Shown here one piece after another: positions 15,217-25,032 of a DNA stretch of 64,000 nt. A model generated the notes under the pieces. It searched no databases. It had not been told where the DNA came from and saw only the letters and a program-made list of their open reading frames with translations. The stretch spans positions 1 through 64,000 of the forward strand of contig CANNFY010000001.1 in NCBI GenBank assembly GCA_947504045.1. Reading direction: 5' to 3'. The DNA is from an uncultured Maribacter sp. (GTDB lineage: Bacteria > Bacteroidota > Bacteroidia > Flavobacteriales > Flavobacteriaceae). A program made the translations under genes and the position numbers. Position 1 is the first letter of the stretch; each line of letters starts with the position of its first letter.

Positions 15217-16050
15217 ATGAAAATAAAATCCATTACCGTAGTAATTAGCTTAGCAATAGCATTTGCAAGCTGTAAAGATTATTCTGCAAAAAAAGAAATA
15301 CAAAAAACAGAACAAAATAAAACCAAGCGTAGCTTTAAAAACAAAGGCCACGAATTGGTTTATAATATGGTAGAAAAAGTTGGCAACTACAAAAAACTAA
15401 GAGCTAAAAAGGATGTAACTTACAACTATACCTACACTACCCCTGATGGTAGTACAGATAAGTCCACAGAAAAATATATTTTTAAAAATGAATTATCCTA
15501 CGGAAAATATACCCAACACGAAAGAACGCTTCCGCTAATAAAAGGAGTAATGGAGCAAGGATATGATGGAAAAGAATTTTGGCTAAAATCTAACGGTGTA
15601 CTAGTAAAAGACTCTATTGCAATAAAAAAAGCAATGTTTAACAGACCTACAAACTTTTACTGGTTTACAATGTTTCAAAAACTTACAGACCCTGGTTTAA
15701 AATACGAGTATTTAGGCGAAAAAGTTATTGATAATAAAAATTTTGATATTGTAAAAGTATCATTTGATCTAAAAAACAATAAGCCAACAGATATTTACCA
15801 ACTATACATAAATAAAAAAACAGGTCTTGTAGATCAATTTTTGTTCACTGTTGCTGATTATGGCGTAGTTGAAACTCCGTTATTAATGCAATTGGAATAC
15901 GAAAAAGTAGAGGATCTTTTAATACCTACTAAACGTAAATACAAAAAATCTAATTGGGAAGCCGAAGTAATGGAAACTCCTTGGATTTTGGTAAATTGGT
16001 CCAATATTAAATTTAACAACAATTTTAAAAAAGAAGATTTTTTAAAATAA
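15217..16050 (+). CDS. Lipoprotein, DUF6503-like
   Basis: A 277-residue lipoprotein: signal with FASC lipobox (Cys20 from the chosen start), then a lysine-rich linker and a beta-rich domain resembling LolA/LolB-type outer-membrane lipid carriers (TYNYTYTTPDGSTDKSTEKY, GYDGKEFWLKSNG, YQLYINKKTGLVDQFLFTV). This matches what I recall of the DUF6503 family. ATG at 15217 is preferred to the one at 15181, which overlaps the doxX end and would spoil the signal peptide. It may carry lipids or hydrophobic compounds for the detoxification operon, an inference. Confidence 0.8.
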   Translation: MKIKSITVVISLAIAFASCKDYSAKKEIQKTEQNKTKRSFKNKGHELVYNMVEKVGNYKKLRAKKDVTYNYTYTTPDGSTDKSTEKYIFKNELSYGKYTQHERTLPLIKGVMEQGYDGKEFWLKSNGVLVKDSIAIKKAMFNRPTNFYWFTMFQKLTDPGLKYEYLGEKVIDNKNFDIVKVSFDLKNNKPTDIYQLYINKKTGLVDQFLFTVADYGVVETPLLMQLEYEKVEDLLIPTKRKYKKSNWEAEVMETPWILVNWSNIKFNNNFKKEDFLK

Positions 16051-16070
16051 ATATATAGTACACACAAAAG

Positions 16071-16544
16071 TTGACTAAAGCTAAACATATAAAAATTTTA
16101 GAATTAAGAAAAATTACCCTTGCAAAAGTAGATTACAAGGGTAGTTTTCAAGGTATTGGAAAAGTTTATAGAAAACTATTAAGTTGGGCTCATGTCAATA
16201 ATTTTTCTAACGCTAAAACAAACAAAACACTAACAATTTATCATGATGACCCAAACCAGGTAGGCATAAATAATGTAAGGCAAAGTGCTTGCATTATAAC
16301 AGATAAATATTTTGAACCTACAAACGGAATAAAAAAGTTGGAGTTTAGTGCTGGAAAGTGCGCTGTTGGAAGATATGAAATTTCATTTTTTGAATTTAAA
16401 AATGCCTGGACAGAAATGTTTGAATGGATAAATAGAAATAATCTGAAAATTTCTACAAAAGATGCTTTTGAAGTGTATCAAAACAACGCTAACACCCACC
16501 CTAAAAAAAAATGCATTGTTGACATTTGTATTCCTATTGAATAA
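16071..16544 (+). CDS. GyrI-like small-molecule-binding domain protein
   Basis: A 157-residue protein with the GyrI-like/AraC effector-binding fold: LRKITLAKVDYKGSFQGIGK at the first strand, then HDDPNQVGINNVRQSACIIT and GKCAVGRYEISFFEFKNAW, ending KKKCIVDICIPIE. It has no DNA-binding domain, so it is a stand-alone ligand binder or a cyclopropanoid hydrolase-like member. Start is TTG at 16071, 20 bases after the preceding gene, with no in-frame ATG near. It closes the TetR-controlled operon. Confidence 0.82.
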   Translation: MTKAKHIKILELRKITLAKVDYKGSFQGIGKVYRKLLSWAHVNNFSNAKTNKTLTIYHDDPNQVGINNVRQSACIITDKYFEPTNGIKKLEFSAGKCAVGRYEISFFEFKNAWTEMFEWINRNNLKISTKDAFEVYQNNANTHPKKKCIVDICIPIE

Positions 16545-16565
16545 AACAAATAACTATTGTAGAAT

Positions 16566-16598
16566 GGTATAAAAAAGATTCTTTTTATTTGTTATACC
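16566..16598. terminator. Possible terminator hairpin after GyrI-like gene
   Basis: GGTATAA at 16566-16572 and TTATACC at 16592-16598 pair, and the enclosed AAAAGA/TCTTTTT can extend the stem. No strong U-run follows, so this is a weak call. It lies 22 bases beyond the last gene of the TetR operon. Confidence 0.4.
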
Positions 16599-16733
16599 TA
16601 AAAGAGTTTTTAAGCAATAAAAACATGGTTCTTTATACTCTTTTCTATAGATAAAAAGCGTGTTGCATTTTTACAATTTTGATTTTTTAAAAAATATTAA
16701 TTTTATAGTATAATATAAATCAAAAAAAGAAAA

Positions 16734-17228
16734 ATGAAAAAAGTTATCTTAAGCATTATTATATTACTTGTTTTAAACCTTATGGCTTGTAATAAGCAAA
16801 AGAAAGTCAACACAGAAGAAGAAAAAGTTAATTTAAACCAAGAGCCAATATCAAATAATATAAATAGCTTTATTTCTTTATTTGAAATTCCAGCAACAGA
16901 TATTTCAAGAGCCATTAATTTTTACCAAGCAATTTTAGGCATCAATATTGAAAAAATGGAAATGCCAGGAATGGAAATGGGAATATTTCCGTACGAAGAA
17001 CAAATGGTTACAGGAATTATAATAAAGGGAGAAGGGTATACTCCTACAGCTAATGGTGTTACTATATATTTAAATGGCGGAGATGATCTTCAATCTATTT
17101 TAAATAAAGTAGAGGAAAATGGCGGAAAAATAATTCTTCCAAAAACAGCTCATGCAGATGAAAGTGGTTTTTTTGCATTATTTTTAGATACGGAAGGAAA
17201 CAAACTTGGTCTAAACTCTCCAAATTAA
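16734..17228 (+). CDS. VOC (glyoxalase/bleomycin-resistance) fold lipoprotein
   Basis: A 164-residue protein with a lipoprotein signal (NLMAC, Cys19) followed by a single vicinal-oxygen-chelate module: SLFEIPATDISRAINFYQAI, GMEMGIFPYEE, GVTIYLNGGDDLQSILNKVE, GGKIILPKTA and ALFLDTEGNKLGL. Usual metal ligands are reduced: the first position is Glu (FEIPATD) and a final Glu lies in DTEGN, while the middle His is not obvious. VOC proteins with a lipid anchor are uncommon, so it may bind a ligand at the membrane rather than act as a cytoplasmic enzyme. Monocistronic by spacing. Confidence 0.85.
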   Translation: MKKVILSIIILLVLNLMACNKQKKVNTEEEKVNLNQEPISNNINSFISLFEIPATDISRAINFYQAILGINIEKMEMPGMEMGIFPYEEQMVTGIIIKGEGYTPTANGVTIYLNGGDDLQSILNKVEENGGKIILPKTAHADESGFFALFLDTEGNKLGLNSPN

Positions 17229-17332
17229 CAAAAGAAAAACACCATTCTTAGTGTATAATTGTTAAACCTGGTTTTATTACGTACTAAACCATATAAACAC
17301 ACTTGTTCTTAAAAATTAAAACTGAAATTACA

Positions 17333-17710
17333 ATGAAAGTTACAACAGAAAAAAATGATCAAGTTGCTAACATGATATTTGGAGCTATTTATCCCCTTTA
17401 TTTAAATAGATTAGAAAAAAACGGTAGAACAAAAGAAGAACTTAATCAAGTAATTAAATGGTTTACAGGTTTTGACCAAAGTACTTTACAAATACTTATT
17501 GATGAAAAAGCAACGTTTAAAACATTCTTTAAAAAAGCAAAAATTAATACTAACGCACATCTGATTAAAGGTGTTGTTTGTGGGTATCGAATTGAAGAAA
17601 TAGACGATAAATTTAATGTGTACAAACAATGTAGGCGAATGGAAAAATTAATTGATGAATTGGCAAAAGGTCGTAAAATGGAAAAAATTTTACGCAAAGA
17701 GAAAAAGTAA
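17333..17710 (+). CDS. DUF2200 family protein
   Basis: A 125-residue protein of the DUF2200 family, recognised from VANMIFGAIYPLYLNRLEKN, GRTKEELNQVIKWFTGF and the later KGVVCGYRIEEIDDKFNVYK. The family is small, cytoplasmic and of unknown function. ATG at 17333 is preferred; the frame can begin earlier at a TTG but the family starts here. Single gene between two spacers. Confidence 0.8.
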   Translation: MKVTTEKNDQVANMIFGAIYPLYLNRLEKNGRTKEELNQVIKWFTGFDQSTLQILIDEKATFKTFFKKAKINTNAHLIKGVVCGYRIEEIDDKFNVYKQCRRMEKLIDELAKGRKMEKILRKEKK

Positions 17711-18044
17711 AAAGTTGTTGTTAAATATAAATTCTACTCCAATTTATACCTTTTACAATACTTAAAAATAGATATGTAAAAATAGAATTTAATAACACAC
17801 AAAATACCTGTTAAATTTTGGGTTATATAATCACATATATTACCTTTATTTTATAGTAATAATTTAAAAAAACACCTTATATAAATCATATTTACTATTT
17901 ATTAAACAAAATAACAATCTCTTATTAAAATAAAACTGTAGATACCTATATTTGCCCTCTAAGATTTATTTTGCCCTAAATATACTCTGAACTTTAAACT
18001 TACTTCTGTTTCAATTTTTTAACTAAAATAATTGATTAGGAATA
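17711..18044. other. Gene-free spacer with promoter for sugar dehydrogenase
   Basis: AT-rich, with no credible open frame, tRNA or repeat. The only feature seen is the promoter-like box described separately. Confidence 0.5.
17947..17954 (+). promoter_or_regulatory. -7 box upstream of sugar dehydrogenase gene
   Basis: TATATTTG is an exact TAnnTTTG match. It predicts a leader of about 85 bases for the gene at 18045. No good TTG -33 element is visible at the right distance. Confidence 0.4.
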
Positions 18045-19751
18045 ATGAAAAGGAAATATCTTTTGGCCATTGCACTGCTAATGCTTGGTCTTTTTTTAGG
18101 AGCAACCAACTATTGGAAAATAAGAACTTTTATTTCCCGTAAAATATTAACTGCTAAGTACGCTAAAACTGCAAAAGGAGAATTATCTGATGTATTTTTT
18201 AATAAAATAGATTTAGGAAAAGACGTAGAAGGTATTTACTCTAGTTTAACTATAGGTCCTAATGGCAAATTATATGGAGCCACTATAGATGGAAAAATAA
18301 GGTCTTACATTATTAAAGACGATGGCACTCTAAAGTTAGAACATACGTATGCTTTATTTGGTAGCGAAAGTAAATTATTAATAGGCTTACATTTTGATCC
18401 TAGTGCAAATAATAGCAATCTTATTGCATGGATAACCTATTCCGATTCTCCTGAACTAGAAAATGGACCTGCTTGGGATGGTAGGCTTGCAAGAATTACA
18501 ATTGATCATAACTCTAATAAGGTATTTAAAAATGAATTAATACTTACAAACCTTCCTAGATCAGGGTCGGATCATTTAACCAATTCTATAGATTTTGGAA
18601 AAGATGGAAAAGTATATATTTCACAAGGAAGTAATACTGCTATGGGGCTTGCGGATCATTCTCCCGTTTGGTTACATAGGAGCGAATCTCTTTTAAGTGG
18701 AGCCATCTTAGCACTTGACCCTAGTAAATTACCAGATTCATTACCAATTAACACAAAAACAGTAGATGGAGGAGGCAATTATAATCCTTTTAAAAAAAAT
18801 GCTCCTCTTACTATATATGCAACTGGAGTTAGAAATTCTTACGATTTAGTTTGGCATTCTAATGGAAATTTATTTTCTACATTAAATGGGTCACGAACCG
18901 GAGAAATTACTCCAACCTCGGACCCAAACTCGCCACTTTATATTAGTCCGCACCCACATTATAAATATACAGGTCCTACAAATATTCCTTCTGTTAATAA
19001 AGCAGAACCCTCTCAGAACGATTATCTAGCATCTGTAAAAGAAGGTAAATACTATGGCCACCCAAATCCGCTAAGGGCAGAATATGTTCTTAATCATGGT
19101 GATGCAGATGTTGATAATAGTGAATACAATGGTATTAAACCCGACAAAAATTTTCATGAATATGTGTATGATTTTGGTAAACATGCCTCTGCAAATGGTA
19201 TTGTAGAATACCAGTCCAGCATATTTAATGAGCAACTAAAAGGATGCTTAATTATTACAAGACTTTCTCCTGTTTATAATGACATTATTATATTAAAGCC
19301 TAACGAAAAAGGAGATATAATAAATGAGTACGATGGAAAAAACATTGGTTTAGGCTCTATGAATTACCCTTTAGATCTTACCACAAACCCTATTACAGGC
19401 GATATATATGTGGCAGAATATGGTGCTCAGAAAATTACTTTATTTAAACCAAAAACGGATGCAAGTAAAGCTATTTTAATGGCAGAAAACAATTCAGAAG
19501 TAAAAGAAGAACTTCCTATACTTAATGGAAATGAAATTTATGATAGGAATTGCAAAATTTGTCATGGTGCCAATGGAAAAGGTATGTCTGGCCCAAATTT
19601 AACGGACGATGAATGGATTTATGGAAACACAGAAAAAGATATCTTAAGCATAATAAAAAATGGGTCTGAAAATGGAAGCATGCCTGCTTGGGGTAAAATT
19701 CTTAACGAAAATGAAATAAAAAAAGTTAAAGAATATATTATTGCTTTTTAA
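18045..19751 (+). CDS. PQQ-type sugar dehydrogenase fused to cytochrome c
   Basis: A 568-residue exported protein. An N-terminal membrane helix (ALLMLGLFLGATNYW) anchors it. Residues about 55-470 form a soluble glucose/sorbosone dehydrogenase-like six-bladed propeller (GRLARITIDHNSN, LTNSIDFGKDGKVYISQGSN, YATGVRNSYDLVWHSNGNLF, EYGAQKI). A C-terminal class I cytochrome c domain binds haem covalently at Cys503-Cys506-His507 (CKICH), with Met546 (SMPAWG) as likely sixth ligand. Such fusions oxidise sugars or alcohols and pass electrons to the respiratory chain. PQQ dependence is inferred from the family. No pqq biosynthesis genes are in the window. Confidence 0.88.
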   Translation: MKRKYLLAIALLMLGLFLGATNYWKIRTFISRKILTAKYAKTAKGELSDVFFNKIDLGKDVEGIYSSLTIGPNGKLYGATIDGKIRSYIIKDDGTLKLEHTYALFGSESKLLIGLHFDPSANNSNLIAWITYSDSPELENGPAWDGRLARITIDHNSNKVFKNELILTNLPRSGSDHLTNSIDFGKDGKVYISQGSNTAMGLADHSPVWLHRSESLLSGAILALDPSKLPDSLPINTKTVDGGGNYNPFKKNAPLTIYATGVRNSYDLVWHSNGNLFSTLNGSRTGEITPTSDPNSPLYISPHPHYKYTGPTNIPSVNKAEPSQNDYLASVKEGKYYGHPNPLRAEYVLNHGDADVDNSEYNGIKPDKNFHEYVYDFGKHASANGIVEYQSSIFNEQLKGCLIITRLSPVYNDIIILKPNEKGDIINEYDGKNIGLGSMNYPLDLTTNPITGDIYVAEYGAQKITLFKPKTDASKAILMAENNSEVKEELPILNGNEIYDRNCKICHGANGKGMSGPNLTDDEWIYGNTEKDILSIIKNGSENGSMPAWGKILNENEIKKVKEYIIAF

Positions 19752-19807
19752 GTTTCCACTACCGTACCTAAGTCATTTAAAAATAAGGTTATAAAGCATA
19801 TAATATA

Positions 19808-22051
19808 CTACTCATCTATACCAAATTTTACTTCAAATTTTGGTGTAGATTGGTTTATTGCTTCTTTTGTATTAGAACCGTCTTTAATAAAAAATCTATT
19901 TTCTAATATTCCCTCTTCAGAAATTAAATAGGTATTTATTAGTTCTTTTTGCTTTTTTGCAACATTTATAAGTTTTTCTTGAACAATATTTGTTCCTATT
20001 AAACGTCTTGCATTTTCCGGAATAGATATAGAGGCATCAAAATTTGGTGTTTTTGTTTTTAAATATTCTATAAAATCTGGGTCCGTAGAAGGTAAATCAA
20101 AAGCTTGTTTACCTATTGGTATACTACTATCTATTGGCACATTACTTTGTTTTAGATAATTAACTTTTGCTATTTTTAGTGCAATAGCATCCATTTCGTA
20201 ATCTATATTATACAAGTGTAATAACTCTATATTAAAATCTGGCTTTTTTCTTAAAACAGTTGCAATTGCTTGTAATGGTTTTTTTTGTTTGGGAGACAAT
20301 CCAATTTGTCCGTTATCAAAATATATATTCTTTAAGTCGTCTTCATTTACATTTAGCACATTAGACAAAGCTTTAACTGGCGTACTTACCATTTTTACAA
20401 ATAGGTTTTTTACAATTTGCCATATTACTTTTCCAAATTTATACTTGGGATCATTAATAGGTCCTTCTACAGGAATTTCTAAATCTACATTCCCATTTGT
20501 ATCTTTCATTAGTGCAACGCCAAGCCGTAATGGCAACGAATATCCGGATTGGGTTTTATCTTTTTTACTAACTTTAACTTGTTCTATATGCAAATTGTTA
20601 GTGCTTGTTAAATAAGAATCTTTTATAGTGCTCTTATTTTTAAACGAACTAATACCTTCTAAAAGGCGATGTCCTGTATAAAACCTTCCGTAAGGGCTAA
20701 ATCTATTTAAAAACAAACCATCTATACTCAGGTCTATCTTCATGTTTTCTACACCTACCCTACTTACAGATATGTCTCCATTTAATATTCCGGTTTCGTT
20801 TACCTTACCTTTTAAATTAAAATTAGCAAATTGGTTATCTGGCCTAATATTATTAGCAACAATATTTAAATTTTGCAGATCCATATGAAATGGATCCTCT
20901 AAAGTATAATCATAAAACTTTAAGTTAAAATTAGACAGCTGTATTTTGTTGGCTGTATATGATTTAAATATATATTCTTTAGTCATATCATATATATAAA
21001 CCGACAACATTTCAAAAGGACTTACATAATAATCTGTCTTAGTATTTTCTTCTAAAGTGCTATTAAAATTAACCAGAAGCTTGGTAAAATTGTCCCCGTT
21101 TGGTAAATATTCAAAATAAACATTAGAATCTGCTATAAGAATATCATTAAAATCATAAATATTTTTTTTGGTATTTATCTGGTTAACATCTACTAAAAAT
21201 TTTCCAACATTAATAAGTGGTTTTTTTTCGGGGTCTACTATTTTAAAATCTGTGACTGTTACTTCTCCTTTACTCTCAATATAATTATCTTGGGTATTAC
21301 CAGCAATGTCTATAGCGGCATTTAAAGTTCCATTAAACTCACTTAAACGAATACCAGAAGTTACATACGTTTTAAAAGGAGAAAGTTGCCAATCTATAAA
21401 TTTGGCAATGGAATGGTATTCTTTAGTATTTAAATTAAGAGATAAATTACCTTTTAACCATCCTCCTTTAGGTTGGTGTATTGCCACATAGGCATCAAAT
21501 AAAGAATCTTTGTTAGAAAAAAATGGGTCTTGTATATGTATAGAATCTAGAACTATTTTACTATTTATTACTTGGTCTACATAATTTATTGTAGCATTAT
21601 TTATTTCTACGTTTCTTAAGGTATAATCTAGTACTTCTGTTTCGTCTTCTGAAGTTTCAGAATTAAATAAATCCGAAAAATTAAATTGATTTCCGTTTTG
21701 AGCAATAGTACCTACCAAATTTGTTAAAACAATAGTATCTGTACCAATCTCTTTTTGTATTAATTCCCAAAAATTAAAATTAACCAGTAACGTATCAAAA
21801 GCTAAAAAAGTTTCTTTATTATTTTTCTCTTTAATTGTAGAGTTATAAATAGTTACACTACATTTTAATGGGTTTATAGTTATTTTTTCAATAGAAATCT
21901 CTCTATTTATCCATTCTTTATCATTATCCTCTATATAATTTTTTAAAATACTAGGTAAGCAAAACCATGCTATTAGCAATGCTAAAACAAAAACACCACC
22001 TATAATAACTATTGCTTTTAAAAGCCCTTTTACTCTACTCTTTTTTTGCAT
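19808..22051 (-). CDS. DUF748 / AsmA-like envelope protein
   Basis: A 747-residue protein with one N-terminal membrane helix (about 14-36, IVIIGGVFVLALLIAWFCLP) and a long periplasmic part. It has the DUF748 pattern of repeated beta segments (ISIEKITINPLKCSVTIYN, FDTLLVNFNFWELI, VEINNATINYVDQVINSK, LDLEIPVEGPINDPKYKFG) and the C-terminal OmpA-like helical region. AsmA-like proteins span the periplasm and are linked to lipid transport. The ATG at 22051 (MQKKSRVKG) places the helix properly; the frame also opens 28 codons earlier. Convergent with the sugar dehydrogenase gene. Confidence 0.85.
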   Translation of the reverse strand: MQKKSRVKGLLKAIVIIGGVFVLALLIAWFCLPSILKNYIEDNDKEWINREISIEKITINPLKCSVTIYNSTIKEKNNKETFLAFDTLLVNFNFWELIQKEIGTDTIVLTNLVGTIAQNGNQFNFSDLFNSETSEDETEVLDYTLRNVEINNATINYVDQVINSKIVLDSIHIQDPFFSNKDSLFDAYVAIHQPKGGWLKGNLSLNLNTKEYHSIAKFIDWQLSPFKTYVTSGIRLSEFNGTLNAAIDIAGNTQDNYIESKGEVTVTDFKIVDPEKKPLINVGKFLVDVNQINTKKNIYDFNDILIADSNVYFEYLPNGDNFTKLLVNFNSTLEENTKTDYYVSPFEMLSVYIYDMTKEYIFKSYTANKIQLSNFNLKFYDYTLEDPFHMDLQNLNIVANNIRPDNQFANFNLKGKVNETGILNGDISVSRVGVENMKIDLSIDGLFLNRFSPYGRFYTGHRLLEGISSFKNKSTIKDSYLTSTNNLHIEQVKVSKKDKTQSGYSLPLRLGVALMKDTNGNVDLEIPVEGPINDPKYKFGKVIWQIVKNLFVKMVSTPVKALSNVLNVNEDDLKNIYFDNGQIGLSPKQKKPLQAIATVLRKKPDFNIELLHLYNIDYEMDAIALKIAKVNYLKQSNVPIDSSIPIGKQAFDLPSTDPDFIEYLKTKTPNFDASISIPENARRLIGTNIVQEKLINVAKKQKELINTYLISEEGILENRFFIKDGSNTKEAINQSTPKFEVKFGIDE

Positions 22052-22390
22052 CTTAAAATAATTAAAAACAAATCTATTAAATGTGATAACGCTACTATAT
22101 AACTTTAATATATTATTAGTAAACTTTTTAATCAACTATTTAGTTTAGACTAAAATCTGTTTTTGCATTTTGTTATGTAGTAGTAGAGAAGCAATGGTTT
22201 TAAAAAAGAAATAGAACTTCAGGTATTGGTAAATGAATTAGTAAAAAACTACTTATAAATTTATTTTTTTTCTTGTTCTTAATGCATTTTTTAAGGTTGA
22301 TAATGCCTAAAAGTTATTTATTTAGCGGACTAGAAAACGTCCTAATTAAACAAGAGTTTCTAACAAAAGAAATAGAGTAAATTAGATAGA

Positions 22391-23308
22391 TTAAAATGAA
22401 ATAGATTTTTTAAACTGTTGCGGTGTCATCATTTCCATTTTTTTAAACTGTCTGTTAAAATAACTAGTATTGTTAAAGCCAGATTTAAAAGCAATTTCTG
22501 ACATTCTAAAGTTTGCAGACTCTTTAATAAGTTTTTTAGAAAATTTAATTTTTTCGGAATTTATATAATCAATAGGAGAAATGCCCAATGTGTTTTTAAA
22601 TTGTTTATGAAAATGAGAGGTACTCATGTACGCCTTTTTAGCTAAAGTAGCTACATTAATATCTTTATTGGTTAGATTCTCTTTTATATACTTAATAACA
22701 GTTCCTATTCTTGTATCATTAAAAATTTGATTTACATCGTTAATAATTAAAGATTTGGCTTTGGTTTGCAACAACCTAACTATTAATTCTTGGATCATTA
22801 AATCTAACAAAACATCTTTAGACTTGTTATTATTGGTAAAGGTATAAGTAAGCCTCTCTATCAAATGATTAACATCTGTATTATTAATTAAATGGGATGT
22901 GGTTCCTTCTAAATTCCAAGAATTATTTTCGTTTTCAATAGCAACCGTAGCGTTAAACTTTTGTACAACCTCTTCCATTTTTAAAGCATCAATACCTAAT
23001 GCTAAACATTGTGTTGGAGAATCTTTTTTAGCCAAAGGAAAATCTATTACCATTTCTTTATTAGTTGGCATAACTACAGATTCTCCTGGAAAAAAATCAA
23101 AAGCTTCAAAACCATCAATATGCATAATCTTCTTTCCAGTAAGCATACTTGCAATAATAGGAAAACCAAAAGTTAACGATACTTTTTCTGCATAGGCATG
23201 TGTTTCGTATATATTAAGTTCCGCATAATCAGCATTATAAGTAGTTCTGTTTTCTACTAATGTAGTCAGTTTTCTATTTTTTTTATGTTGATTTAATAAG
23301 GGTGTCAT
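22391..23308 (-). CDS. AraC-family transcription regulator
   Basis: A 305-residue regulator. The N-terminal domain (AEKVSLTFGFPIIASMLTGK, GFEAFDFFPGESVVMP) is a cupin-like sensing domain of the AraC_N type. The C terminus has two helix-turn-helix motifs (INVATLAKKAYMSTSHFHKQ, MSEIAFKSGFNNTSYFNRQF). Start ATG at 23308. It is divergent from an aldehyde dehydrogenase gene, which it most likely activates. Confidence 0.9.
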   Translation of the reverse strand: MTPLLNQHKKNRKLTTLVENRTTYNADYAELNIYETHAYAEKVSLTFGFPIIASMLTGKKIMHIDGFEAFDFFPGESVVMPTNKEMVIDFPLAKKDSPTQCLALGIDALKMEEVVQKFNATVAIENENNSWNLEGTTSHLINNTDVNHLIERLTYTFTNNNKSKDVLLDLMIQELIVRLLQTKAKSLIINDVNQIFNDTRIGTVIKYIKENLTNKDINVATLAKKAYMSTSHFHKQFKNTLGISPIDYINSEKIKFSKKLIKESANFRMSEIAFKSGFNNTSYFNRQFKKMEMMTPQQFKKSISF

Positions 23309-23481
23309 ACTCAATATTACAAAATTTTAATATGCAACTACTTAAATAAGAGATACGTTCAAGAATATAATAAATATGTGCAACTAATTTAGGATGTGAT
23401 AAAATAACTTTATAAAAATTAAATATATAATAATTTTTTGATTAATAAATTAAGTGATTAATAATTTAAAAACATTTTAAC

Positions 23482-24981
23482 ATGAGTTATTCTAAGCCAG
23501 AATTTAAACAGAAATATAAAAATTTTATTAATGGAGAATTTGTTGCTCCACTAGGTGGCCAATATTTTGATAATACTTCTCCTATAGATAATAGTTTAAT
23601 AGCCAAATACCCTCGTTCACAAAAAGAAGATGTAGAATTGGCTTTAGATGCTGCCAATGCAGCAAAAGAAGCTTGGGGTAATACCTCAGCCACAGAAAGA
23701 GCTACATTACTTAATAAGGTAGCAGATATTATTGAAGCTAACCTAGAAGAGTTTGCCGTAGTGGAAACCTGTGACAATGGAAAACCTATTAGAGAAACTT
23801 TAAATGCAGACATTCCTTTATGTGTAGACCATTGGAGATATTTTGCCGCTTGTATACGCTCTGAAGAAGGTAGTGCAACGGAGCTAGATAAAAACACTTT
23901 ATCTATGAATATTAAAGAACCATTAGGTGTTGTTGGTCAAATTATACCATGGAACTTTCCTCTTTTAATGCTATCTTGGAAATTGCCACCAGCTTTAGTT
24001 ACTGGAAATTGTGTAGTACTTAAACCTGCAGAACAAACACCCTCTTCTGCAACTTTATTAATGGAAAAAATAGCAGATGTTTTTCCTCCAGGTGTTATAA
24101 ATATTATTCATGGTTTTGGCCCAGAAGCAGGTAAACCATTGGCTTCTAGCTCTAAAGTAGACAAAGTAGCTTTTACAGGTGAAACAACCACCGGTCAGTT
24201 AATAATGCAATATGCATCTAAAAACTTAAATCCGGTAACTATGGAGTTAGGAGGAAAATCTCCAAATATATTTTTTAATTCTGTTATGGATGCAGATGAT
24301 GAATATTTAGATAAAGCTATAGAAGGTGCCGTTTTATTTGCATTTAACCAAGGAGAAGTTTGTACATGCCCTTCTAGAATTTTAGTTCAAGAAGATATTT
24401 ACGATGCCTTTTTAGAACGTGTTATAAAACGAACAAAAGCCATAGTGCAAGACAACCCATACGATGATAAAACTATGGTAGGCGCACAAGCCTCTAATGA
24501 TCAGTACGAAAAAATACAATCTTATTTTAAAATTGGTATAGATGAAGGAGCAAAAGTACTAACAGGAGGGTCTGCAAAAAAATTAGAGGGCAATTTGGCA
24601 AATGGCTTTTACATACAACCAACTTTATTAGAAGGACATAATAAAATGAGAGTTTTTCAAGAAGAAATTTTTGGTCCTGTAGCATGCGTTACAAAATTTA
24701 AAGATGAAGCAGAAGCTATTGAAATTGCTAATGATACTTTATATGGACTAGGAGCTGGAGTTTGGACTAGAGATGCACACCAGTTATACCAAATACCACG
24801 AGCAATAAAAGCAGGTCGTGTTTGGGTAAATTGTTACCACGCATATCCTGCACACGCACCTTTTGGCGGGTATAAAAAATCTGGTTTTGGAAGAGAAAAC
24901 CATGTTATGATGCTTAACTACTACCGCCAAACAAAAAACATGTTAATCTCGTATGACAAAAACAAACTAGGTTTTTTCTAG
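23482..24981 (+). CDS. Aldehyde dehydrogenase
   Basis: A 499-residue NAD(P)+-dependent aldehyde dehydrogenase oxidising aldehydes to acids. It has [18 protein letters not shown] with the catalytic Asn, the cofactor [27 protein letters not shown] with the general-base Glu, and the nucleophilic Cys in [12 protein letters not shown]. The EVCTCPSR form is typical of acetaldehyde/AldB-ExaC-like enzymes used in alcohol oxidation. It is followed after 51 bases by a DUF779 gene, a well known partner, and is divergent from an AraC regulator. Confidence 0.95.
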   Translation: MSYSKPEFKQKYKNFINGEFVAPLGGQYFDNTSPIDNSLIAKYPRSQKEDVELALDAANAAKEAWGNTSATERATLLNKVADIIEANLEEFAVVETCDNGKPIRETLNADIPLCVDHWRYFAACIRSEEGSATELDKNTLSMNIKEPLGVVGQIIPWNFPLLMLSWKLPPALVTGNCVVLKPAEQTPSSATLLMEKIADVFPPGVINIIHGFGPEAGKPLASSSKVDKVAFTGETTTGQLIMQYASKNLNPVTMELGGKSPNIFFNSVMDADDEYLDKAIEGAVLFAFNQGEVCTCPSRILVQEDIYDAFLERVIKRTKAIVQDNPYDDKTMVGAQASNDQYEKIQSYFKIGIDEGAKVLTGGSAKKLEGNLANGFYIQPTLLEGHNKMRVFQEEIFGPVACVTKFKDEAEAIEIANDTLYGLGAGVWTRDAHQLYQIPRAIKAGRVWVNCYHAYPAHAPFGGYKKSGFGRENHVMMLNYYRQTKNMLISYDKNKLGFF

Positions 24982-25032
24982 AAAAATATTTTTAATTAGT
25001 AAACTATAAGTACGCCTTAATAAAAAACAAAA

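Noticed and set aside
22139-22154. TTTAGT-TTAG-ACTAAA dyad upstream of the DUF748 gene
   Set aside because: Only a 6-bp arm in AT-rich DNA, with no repeat elsewhere in a comparable position; likely chance.
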